A stretch of DNA of 64,000 nucleotides from NCBI GenBank assembly GCA_963809925.1, contig CAWELH010000010.1:496001-560000 (forward strand), given 5' to 3'. This stretch comes from DASQZK01 sp963809925 (GTDB taxonomy: Bacteria > Bacteroidota > Bacteroidia > Bacteroidales > GCA-2748055). This document shows, piece after piece, positions 53,335-61,302 of this stretch (positions are counted from its first letter, which is position 1; every line of letters starts with the position of its first letter). Under the pieces are notes generated by a model. The model saw nothing but the letters and a program-made list of their open reading frames with translations, searched no databases and had not been told where the DNA came from. A program made the position numbers and the translations under genes.

Positions 53335-53907
53335 GTGAGCGCATTTAGTAAAATACGACAATCATTCGGGGCCAGTTCGATGGTAAGGCGAAAAAGGAAG
53401 ATTAACCGGAATCGTGTGGTCCATAATTTTCAAACGGCCAAAGATACCGCTATTCTCTTCGATGCCACTGATCCTCAGACATTCAGGCATATCAGGGATT
53501 TCAGTAAATATCTCGAAAAACAACGGATTCGCACGGGCCTTCTTGGGTATGTGAACAGCGATGAGGTACCCAGCGACATGGTTCTGTGGGAGAACTGTCA
53601 TGTTATGTGTAAGAAAGACCTGGACTTTTTGTTCAGGCCCACGGATGAAAGTGTGATTCAATTCATGGAGCGCGATTATGACATACTTTTCGACCTGAGT
53701 ATGAACGATTTTTTTCCACTTACGTTTGCCACGGTTCTGTCGCGGGCAAAATTCAAGGTTGGCAGGTATAAGGAAAGCCTGAATGATACTGATGTTATGA
53801 TTGACATTAAAAAAGAACCCACGGTGGATTTCCTGATTGAACAGATCAAAAATTACGTTTCCATTCTCAATAATCCTGAAAGTGTCCGCACATTGTTACC
53901 CGGATAA
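53335..53907 (+). CDS. DUF6913 family protein
   Basis: This 190-residue soluble protein is of a Bacteroidetes-restricted family. It has a basic N-terminus (VRRKRKINRNRVVHNFQTA), then a Rossmann-like pattern with TAILFDATDPQTF and DYDILFDLSMNDFFPLTF and SRAKFKVGRY. The role is unknown. It starts at GTG 53335; no ATG fits. It lies 49 bases after ligA and 15 bases before dapA, and the three may be cotranscribed. Its neighbourhood with dapA is common in Bacteroidetes. Confidence 0.78.
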   Translation: MSAFSKIRQSFGASSMVRRKRKINRNRVVHNFQTAKDTAILFDATDPQTFRHIRDFSKYLEKQRIRTGLLGYVNSDEVPSDMVLWENCHVMCKKDLDFLFRPTDESVIQFMERDYDILFDLSMNDFFPLTFATVLSRAKFKVGRYKESLNDTDVMIDIKKEPTVDFLIEQIKNYVSILNNPESVRTLLPG

Positions 53908-53922
53908 AAAATTATTGTATTT

Positions 53923-54804
53923 ATGACCCAAAAGATCTTCAAAGGTACCGGGGTGGCATTGGCTACTCCATTTAGAAGTGACGGCAGTGTCGATTTCACC
54001 TCTCTAAAAAAGCTTGTTCAACACGTCAGCGATAACGGCGCCAATTATCTTGTCGTACTTGGTACCACAGGTGAAACACCTGTACTCTCGGGTGATGAAA
54101 AAAACGCGATCGTCGATCATGTGAAGGAGATAAATAGCAGCAAGCTTCCTGTTGTTCTCGGATTGGGAGGGAACAGTACATCGTTGGTATTAAAGACCAT
54201 TATGGATACTGATTTTACCGGAATCGACGCTATACTGTCGGTTGCACCCTATTATAACAAACCAAACCAGGAAGGATTGTATCAGCATTTTAAAAGCATA
54301 GCCGGTGCCAGTCCTGTTCCGGTCATACTTTATAATGTTCCAGGCCGGACTGGATCGAACATCTCAGCAGAAACGGTGTTGCGCCTGGCTTCGGAATTCA
54401 AGAATCAGGTTATTGCCGTTAAAGAGGCATCGGGAAATCTTCAGCAGGTTTCGACCATCCTGAAGAACAAGCCGGAGAAATTCCTAGTCATATCGGGTGA
54501 CGACTCCCTTACCCTGCCCATGATTGCCCTTGGAGCCAGCGGCGTAATTTCAGTAATTGCAAATGCTTTCACTAAAGAATTTTCTTCGCTGGTTAATCTT
54601 TGCCTCGAAAGTAAATTTCAGGAAGCCCGTAAGATTCAATATCAGCTCTTGCCCGTTTACGATATGCTCTTTGAGGAAGGTAGTCCGGCAGGTTTAAAAG
54701 CTTTTCTCGAAGTTATGTGCATTGTGGAAAACAATCTGCGTCTGCCCCTGGTGCCTGTCAGCAAAGGGCTTCATGAAAAAATCAGGAAATTCGTAACGAA
54801 ATAG
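53923..54804 (+). CDS. dapA: 4-hydroxy-tetrahydrodipicolinate synthase
   Basis: DapA condenses pyruvate with aspartate semialdehyde in the lysine/diaminopimelate pathway. The 293-residue TIM barrel shows VLGTTGETPVLSGDE, VAPYYNKPNQEGLYQHF with the catalytic-site Tyr, LYNVPGRTGSNI, and VIAVKEASGNLQQV with the Schiff-base Lys. Its substrate, aspartate semialdehyde, is also the proposed carbon donor of the homocysteine operon at 19-21 kb. It is convergent with secA, 81 bases apart. Confidence 0.96.
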   Translation: MTQKIFKGTGVALATPFRSDGSVDFTSLKKLVQHVSDNGANYLVVLGTTGETPVLSGDEKNAIVDHVKEINSSKLPVVLGLGGNSTSLVLKTIMDTDFTGIDAILSVAPYYNKPNQEGLYQHFKSIAGASPVPVILYNVPGRTGSNISAETVLRLASEFKNQVIAVKEASGNLQQVSTILKNKPEKFLVISGDDSLTLPMIALGASGVISVIANAFTKEFSSLVNLCLESKFQEARKIQYQLLPVYDMLFEEGSPAGLKAFLEVMCIVENNLRLPLVPVSKGLHEKIRKFVTK

Positions 54805-54885
54805 ATGGTCATATCCTGTATTTTTTGAATGGGGTGATACCCAAATTCGGGTAAAAGCGCCCCAAGAAGGAGTCCTTTCGAAATA

Positions 54886-57800
54886 TCATTCCACGCCGGC
54901 TTTACCGTGACAATTCTTATATTTCTTACCGCTTCCACAAGGACAAGGATCATTACGCCCCACTTTTTTGTCAACCCTTACCGGTTGGATCTTCCTCTTT
55001 CCCGGTCCGCCTGAGGGATCATTATATTGTGGCTTTTCTTCCCTGTTAGCTTCAAACTTACTGAGATCCAGCCGTTTTGGCGCCTGTGCCCTCTGCACCG
55101 TATTGGGATCATTAACTGGAATATGCCCCTTCATCAGTGTTGACACTACCTCCCGGTTGACCTTGTCGATCATCTGTTTGAAGAGCTCGAAAGATTCAAA
55201 TTTGTAAATCAGCAATGGATCTTTTTGCTCATAGGTAGCATTCTGTACACTCTGCTTCAGGTCGTCGAGTTCCCGGAGATGTTCCTTCCAGTTATCATCA
55301 ATGGTGGCGAGTACCACTGTTTTTTCGTACGCACGGACCAGCTCCTGTGCGCCGGATTCATAAGCCTTCTTAAGGTTGGCAAGGACTCTGAATATCCGAA
55401 TTCCATCGGAAACCGGTACGACAATATTTTCATAAACTGCCGATTGCTTCTCATATACATCCTTTACGACAGGGTAGGCTTGTTTACCGATCGCATCTTC
55501 CTTACGTTTATAGGTTTTTAATATAAGGTCGTACAATTCATCTATTATTTCACCGGCAGAGGCTTTCAGGAATTCCTGCTCATTTACTGAACTCTCGATT
55601 GAAAGGGTTCGGATCAGTTCAAAGCTGTATTCAGCATATTCTGATGAAGGTTGATACTGATTTACTATGCTTTCGACAACGTCGAACATCATATTAGCGA
55701 TATCAACACTAAGACGTTCGCCATAAAGAGCATGCTTTCTTCGTTTATAAATCACCTCTCGCTGGGAATTCATGACATCGTCATATTCCAGCAGACGTTT
55801 TCTAATCCCGAAATTATTTTCCTCCACTTTTTTCTGCGCTCGCTCAATGGATTTGGTGATCATGGAATGCTGGATCACCTCTCCTTCTTTCAATCCCAGC
55901 CTGTCCATCATTCCTGATATCCGCTCTGAGCCAAAAAGGCGCATGAGATCATCTTCAAGGGAGACGTAAAATTGCGATGATCCCGGGTCCCCCTGCCGGC
56001 CTGAGCGGCCACGTAACTGCCTGTCAACACGTCGGGATTCGTGTCTTTCCGTACCGATGATTGCCAATCCTCCTGCCTGCCTAACTTCCTCTGAAAGTTT
56101 AATATCCGTACCACGGCCGGCCATATTGGTAGCAATTGTAACCGAGCCTTTCCTGCCTGCTACGGCAACAATTTCGGCTTCCCTCTGATGAAGTTTCGCA
56201 TTCAGAACATTGTGATTGATCCTCCTGATCTTGAGCATCCTGCTGAGGAGTTCGGAAATTTCGACGGATGTGGTACCCACAAGAATAGGTCTGCCTTTAT
56301 TTACAAGGTCTACGATCTCATCGATAACTGCATTGTATTTTTCGCGTTTGGTTCTATATACCAGATCCTCCCTGTCATCTCTGACAATGGGTCTGTTGGT
56401 GGGGATGACTACGACATCCAGTTTGTAGATGTCCCACAATTCACCGGCTTCAGTTTCAGCAGTACCGGTCATACCGGCAAGTTTATGATACATCCTGAAA
56501 TAATTCTGCAGGGTGATGGTGGCAAAAGTTTGTGTGGCGGCTTCCACTTTTACGTTTTCCTTTGCCTCGATGGCCTGGTGGAGACCGTCGGAGTAACGTC
56601 TGCCTTCCATGATACGTCCGGTCTGCTCATCAACAATTTTTACCTTGTTGTCAATAACCACGTACTCAATATCAATTTCGAAAAGTGTATAGGCTTTTAA
56701 AAGCTGGTTGACCGTGTGCACGCGTTCCGATTTCACCGCATATTCCTGGAGAAGTCTGTCTTTTACCTCTAATTTTTCCTGTTCGTCGGTAATCGATTTT
56801 TCAATCTCGGCGATTTCGGATCCAATATCGGGTAAAATGAAGAAATCCGGTTCTTCTGGCGAACTGAGCAAATCGATGCCCTGGTCGGTAATTTCAATCG
56901 CATTCTGTTTTTCGTCGATTACAAAGAACAGGTCGTCGGTGACGATATGCATGTTCTTTGAGTTCTCCTGCATATATGTATTTTCGGTTTTTAGAAGGAG
57001 TGATTTATTTCCCTCTTCACTGAGGAGCTTAATCAGTGCTTTATTTTTGGGAAGCCCTTTGTTTGCTCTAAGAAGCATAAAACCAGCCTTTTCGGTATTT
57101 CCGTCCTGAAGAAACTTTTTCGCATCGGCCAGTACCTGGTTTACAAGCTTTCGCTGGGCTTCCACGATGGTTTCCACCCTGGGTTTCAGCGACTGAAATT
57201 CCTGGTCCTCTCCTTTTGGTATCGGTCCGGAAATGATAAGCGGTGTCCGGGCATCATCAATGAGGACGGAGTCGACCTCATCGACGATGGCGTAGTTATG
57301 CCTGCGTTGAACAAGGTCCTGGGGGCTAAGTGCCATGTTGTCCCTCAGATAGTCAAAGCCGAATTCGTTATTGGTACCAAAGGTGATATCACAGTTATAG
57401 GCTTTGCGACGTCCCTCTGAATTGGGTTGATGTTTATCGATACAGCCTACCGTTAGTCCGTGGAACTGGTAAATTGGGCCCATCCACTCGGAGTCACGTT
57501 TTGCCAGGTAATCGTTGACGGTAACGATGTGGACTCCTTTGCCGGTAAGCGCATTAAGAAATACGGGCAGCGTGGCAACAAGAGTTTTTCCTTCACCGGT
57601 AGCCATTTCGGCAATTCTTCCCCAATGCAATACAACGCCGCCGATGAGCTGCACATCATAATGGACCATATCCCAGGTCACCTCATTCCCACCAGCCATC
57701 CATGTGTTGTGCCAGACAGCCTTCTCGCCCCGGATCTCGACGTTATCATATTCTGCCGCCAGATCCCGGTCAAAATCTTTGGCTGTAACTTCTAATGTTT

Positions 57801-58182
57801 CATTTTCCGTGAAACGTCTTGCAGTATCCTTAATGATCGAAAATACTTCAGGCAGTACCTCATTCAGTATCTCTTCATATTTATCATCAATCTCTTTTTC
57901 GAGTTTATCTATCTTCTCATAAATCTGCTCCTTTTCTTCAATGTCAAGGTCAGGATCTTCCGAACGTGTTTTCAGAACAATCATTTCTTCCTCCTGTGCC
58001 TTCACATATTCACGAACTTTCAGCCTGGTGTCTTCCGACCTTGCCCTTAGTTCATCATTAGAAACATTTATTACAGATGGGTATGTTTCCAGAACGCGTT
58101 CCACGAAGGGCTGAATCTCTCTAAGATCCCTGTTGGATTTTGTTCCCAGAAAACTTCCCAGTAGTTTATCAACAATGCTCAT
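54886..58182 (-). CDS. secA: Preprotein translocase ATPase SecA
   Basis: This 1098-residue motor of the Sec translocon is longer than the E. coli protein (901) through insertions in the N-terminal half (about 65-110 and 320-450), as is usual in Bacteroidetes. Motifs are MATGEGKTLVATLPVFLNAL, VDEVDSVLIDDARTPLIISG, GMTGTAETEAGEL, NMAGRGTDI and RQLRGRSGRQGDPG. The C-terminal zinc-binding tail NDPCPCGSGKKYKNCHGK, a SecB/ribosome contact, is intact. A TAATTTTG box lies 38 bases before the ATG. Confidence 0.98.
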   Translation of the reverse strand: MSIVDKLLGSFLGTKSNRDLREIQPFVERVLETYPSVINVSNDELRARSEDTRLKVREYVKAQEEEMIVLKTRSEDPDLDIEEKEQIYEKIDKLEKEIDDKYEEILNEVLPEVFSIIKDTARRFTENETLEVTAKDFDRDLAAEYDNVEIRGEKAVWHNTWMAGGNEVTWDMVHYDVQLIGGVVLHWGRIAEMATGEGKTLVATLPVFLNALTGKGVHIVTVNDYLAKRDSEWMGPIYQFHGLTVGCIDKHQPNSEGRRKAYNCDITFGTNNEFGFDYLRDNMALSPQDLVQRRHNYAIVDEVDSVLIDDARTPLIISGPIPKGEDQEFQSLKPRVETIVEAQRKLVNQVLADAKKFLQDGNTEKAGFMLLRANKGLPKNKALIKLLSEEGNKSLLLKTENTYMQENSKNMHIVTDDLFFVIDEKQNAIEITDQGIDLLSSPEEPDFFILPDIGSEIAEIEKSITDEQEKLEVKDRLLQEYAVKSERVHTVNQLLKAYTLFEIDIEYVVIDNKVKIVDEQTGRIMEGRRYSDGLHQAIEAKENVKVEAATQTFATITLQNYFRMYHKLAGMTGTAETEAGELWDIYKLDVVVIPTNRPIVRDDREDLVYRTKREKYNAVIDEIVDLVNKGRPILVGTTSVEISELLSRMLKIRRINHNVLNAKLHQREAEIVAVAGRKGSVTIATNMAGRGTDIKLSEEVRQAGGLAIIGTERHESRRVDRQLRGRSGRQGDPGSSQFYVSLEDDLMRLFGSERISGMMDRLGLKEGEVIQHSMITKSIERAQKKVEENNFGIRKRLLEYDDVMNSQREVIYKRRKHALYGERLSVDIANMMFDVVESIVNQYQPSSEYAEYSFELIRTLSIESSVNEQEFLKASAGEIIDELYDLILKTYKRKEDAIGKQAYPVVKDVYEKQSAVYENIVVPVSDGIRIFRVLANLKKAYESGAQELVRAYEKTVVLATIDDNWKEHLRELDDLKQSVQNATYEQKDPLLIYKFESFELFKQMIDKVNREVVSTLMKGHIPVNDPNTVQRAQAPKRLDLSKFEANREEKPQYNDPSGGPGKRKIQPVRVDKKVGRNDPCPCGSGKKYKNCHGKAGVE

Positions 58183-58220
58183 TTTTGCTTATTAATTATA
58201 TTCTATCAAAATTTAGCATA

Positions 58221-58228
58221 CAAAATTA
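58221..58228 (-). promoter_or_regulatory. -7 promoter box of secA
   Basis: On the minus strand TAATTTTG fits TAnnTTTG, 38 bases upstream of the secA ATG. No clear -33 element. Confidence 0.45.
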
Positions 58229-58324
58229 ACGTTTTTATGCAAGAAAACTTTATAGTACATGAACATAAGTATTCAAATTTTCTTATTAAATACAGCATTA
58301 GGGCTGTAGAAATATTATTTCTTC

Positions 58325-58332
58325 TAAATTTG
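58325..58332 (+). promoter_or_regulatory. -7 promoter box of the papain-like protease gene
   Basis: TAAATTTG fits TAnnTTTG and lies 19 bases before the ATG at 58352. The -33 element is not clear. Confidence 0.45.
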
Positions 58333-58351
58333 TTATTATTATAAACGAAAA

Positions 58352-61012
58352 ATGATCGTACAGATTATGAAAAGTTTTGCCGGGATAAGTTTAATGTTGT
58401 TCCTGACGCTACAGGTAAATGCTCAGGAAAAGGCCCAAAAAGCTCCTTTGAATCCAGATTTTGTTCAGTATTTGCAGGAGAAAGAAGCCGGCGGGGTTAA
58501 AAAATCTGCCAATGGTAAAGGGTTGGGATTTGTTCCTTCTCCCCTCAATATCCATTTCAACAAAATGGACCAAAGCGTTAATAGTAAAAAAAGCGCCCAG
58601 GCCATTCCTTCAAAATATGACCTGAGAGATTATAACTGGGTTAGTCCTGTTAAGGACCAGGGACCTGCAGGCGCCTGTATGTCATTTTCAACCATTGGTG
58701 CTATAGAATCCACCTGGATGAAGCTCGGGTACGGCACTTTTGATCTTTCGGAACATAACCTCGCAACCTGTCACGGTTTCGAACTCGGGATCAATGACGG
58801 TGGTGACTTTAGTATGGCTTCAGCCTACTTAACAAGACTTTCCGGTCCTGTATCTGAAGCCACCGATGCCTATGATCCTCATGTTGACAAATGCAAATCC
58901 ACCGGCCTGGTTATCCCTGCGTATTCTCCCATAACGAGCTGGCTTCCAAAAGATATCGATATAATAAAAAGGGCGGTAATGGATTATGGAGGTGTTTCGG
59001 CATCGATTTATACCGGCGCAAATCTTATAAACCTGTATTATAGCAAGGATGATTATACATTTTATTACAAAGGAACCACTGTTCCCGACCATGCCGTGTT
59101 AATCGTCGGATGGGACGATAATAAAAGCGTAACAGGAGGCTTAAGTAGTCCGAAAGATACCAAAGGAGCCTGGATAGTAAAAAACAGCTGGGGCACATTT
59201 TGGGGAGATGCAGGATATTTCTATGTTTCCTACTACGATTCACGTTTCCTATCCAATGTGGCGATATACCCCATAAGATCGGAGCTTAATGAGATTGACA
59301 CGCTATATATGTTTGACAAGCTCGGGGCAACAAGTTCCTACGGTTATCAGGATGAGACGGCTTATGGCCTTGTTAAATTTGAAGCTCCCAAATCGAATTT
59401 CATCAGGGAAATAGGGACCTTTGTTTTGTCATCCGGCACCATTGTGGATATAGAAATTTACGATGACTTTCAGGGAGACAGCCTGCTGACGAACCTTGTG
59501 GCTTCCTCCTACAATAACATCGTTAAATTCCCCGGATATGTCACTTTTGATGTGCCTGCTCTCGTTGATGGCGATTATTACGTGAAGATTAAGTATTTCA
59601 GCCCTGATTACCTTTATCCGGTTCCAAGCGAATCAAAGATATCATTCCAGGGTGGAGATTACGCCCTCCCTCATATAGAACATTCGGGGACCTACTGGAT
59701 AAGTCATGACGGAGAACACTGGGGATCACTGGGAAGTGATATTACGGATGGAGAAGCCGACCTTAGTATCCGGGCATATGCCGATCGAAGCACAACGCTG
59801 AATGCGTTTTATACGGCCAACCGGCAGGTGGTTTGTACCGGCACTCCTGTGACCTTTGATGACGGCTCAAACGGAGTCATTAACAGCTATGTATGGAATT
59901 TCGGAGCCGGCGCCAGTCCTGCTACGGCTAACACTGCCGGACCTCATGTTGTCACCTATTCAACAACCGGAAAAAAGGATATTAGTCTGACCGTCACTGG
60001 ACCTGGGGGCACCAAAATTCTGACGAGAAAGAGTTATGTCGATGTTGTGGATCAGCTCGACATCTTCCTCCCGTATTCCGAAAAACTTCTTGTCAACGGT
60101 AAATCGATAACCATTACTGCCTTTGGAGCTGATGAATACAACTGGACACCTGACATAGCGCTGGATACGATTCACGGACCAACTGTCATTGCCTCACCGG
60201 ATGATACCATTATGTATACGGTGAACGGCACGATGGGGAGTTGTACAGGATCGGCACAAATCACCCTCAATGTGGTGGAAAATCCGCCGAACGATGACAT
60301 CTGTGATGCAATCGAGTTAACGGGTACCGGACTGATGGGCACTTTCACAAATGTGTATGCCACAGTAGAGCAGAAAGAACCGGCTCCACCTGAAGGTGAA
60401 TGTAATAAAGATCTGGAATGGTGTGTGGAAGGCGGACTTCAGAATAGCGTATGGTTCTGGTTCACCGGCCCCGAATCCGGGGTTATCTCTCTTGACACAA
60501 AGGGTATGGATACCCAGATTGCCGTGTATCGCCTCGATGCCTGTGACAGTATCTTTTCACCTACGGGCTTCGAACTTGTTGCTGCAAATGATGACTACCA
60601 CAGTAAATTTTCCAATTATGCAGCTGCCATAGAAAAACTCAATGTAATACCCGGTGCAACGTATTATGTGCAAATCGACGGAAGCGCAGGTGGTGTTGAA
60701 GGTGAATTCTCATTATACTTCAACGATTTTGTGCTTGGTGTCGAAGATCATATAGCAGTCTCAAAGGATCTACTTACCGTATATCCTAACCCGAACAATG
60801 GTAGTTTTGATCTGAACTTAAACACCACAACTACAGAAAATATCATTGTCCGTGTGTATGACGCCACCGGCAAAATGATTTATACGGAGACCTACCTGAA
60901 TACGGGCAGCTTCCCACATACAATAAATCTTGGGAGAAAGTCACCCGGAGTATTTTATCTTGAGGTGATAACAAAATCAGACGTTTACAGGAAAAATCTG
61001 ATGATTGAATAA
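58352..61012 (+). CDS. Secreted papain-like (C1A) cysteine protease with PKD domain and T9SS sorting tail
   Basis: This 886-residue exported protein has a signal peptide ending QVNAQ. The C1A protease domain (about 85-325) has a complete set: Cys109 (QGPAGACMSFS), His247 (VPDHAVLIVGW) and Asn278 (IVKNSWGTFWGD). The usual CWAFS is CMSFS here. A beta domain (about 340-480), a PKD domain (about 490-575, with VWNFGAGASPATANTAG), further beta domains and a T9SS type A tail (from TVYPNPNNGSFDLNLN to the end) follow. It should be secreted and surface-attached or released. ATG 58367 is an alternative start that gives a tidier signal peptide. Confidence 0.9.
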   Translation: MIVQIMKSFAGISLMLFLTLQVNAQEKAQKAPLNPDFVQYLQEKEAGGVKKSANGKGLGFVPSPLNIHFNKMDQSVNSKKSAQAIPSKYDLRDYNWVSPVKDQGPAGACMSFSTIGAIESTWMKLGYGTFDLSEHNLATCHGFELGINDGGDFSMASAYLTRLSGPVSEATDAYDPHVDKCKSTGLVIPAYSPITSWLPKDIDIIKRAVMDYGGVSASIYTGANLINLYYSKDDYTFYYKGTTVPDHAVLIVGWDDNKSVTGGLSSPKDTKGAWIVKNSWGTFWGDAGYFYVSYYDSRFLSNVAIYPIRSELNEIDTLYMFDKLGATSSYGYQDETAYGLVKFEAPKSNFIREIGTFVLSSGTIVDIEIYDDFQGDSLLTNLVASSYNNIVKFPGYVTFDVPALVDGDYYVKIKYFSPDYLYPVPSESKISFQGGDYALPHIEHSGTYWISHDGEHWGSLGSDITDGEADLSIRAYADRSTTLNAFYTANRQVVCTGTPVTFDDGSNGVINSYVWNFGAGASPATANTAGPHVVTYSTTGKKDISLTVTGPGGTKILTRKSYVDVVDQLDIFLPYSEKLLVNGKSITITAFGADEYNWTPDIALDTIHGPTVIASPDDTIMYTVNGTMGSCTGSAQITLNVVENPPNDDICDAIELTGTGLMGTFTNVYATVEQKEPAPPEGECNKDLEWCVEGGLQNSVWFWFTGPESGVISLDTKGMDTQIAVYRLDACDSIFSPTGFELVAANDDYHSKFSNYAAAIEKLNVIPGATYYVQIDGSAGGVEGEFSLYFNDFVLGVEDHIAVSKDLLTVYPNPNNGSFDLNLNTTTTENIIVRVYDATGKMIYTETYLNTGSFPHTINLGRKSPGVFYLEVITKSDVYRKNLMIE

Positions 61013-61024
61013 CCATATTCACTA

Positions 61025-61083
61025 AAACCGGATGAGAGATCTCGTCGTACAAGTTGTCGACGGTATTTCCTATCCGGTTTACT
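61025..61083 (+). terminator. Long hairpin after the protease gene, possible terminator
   Basis: An outer 9-bp stem AAACCGGAT (61025-61033) / ATCCGGTTT (61072-61080) encloses an inner CGTCG/CGACG stem. A short T-run is part of the stem end and no long U-tract follows, so termination is likely but not certain. The rest of the gap to 61302 shows no gene. Confidence 0.45.
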
Positions 61084-61302
61084 ATTCTCCTTGTCGGATC
61101 ATTTTTCATATTTCATTTTACCCTGAAAAGCAACACATAGCAAATGGCAAAACGATTGGCATTCCGGTTCTTTAAAACTACAACTAACCGGTGGCCGAAA
61201 TTGTTAAATACCGCTGAAAATCTACGCTTCAAAGCTCAGGTTTATAAACAATTGCCCCTATCTGGCGTTATAAATTCATCGCGTTTCCTATAAACGAAAG
61301 CA

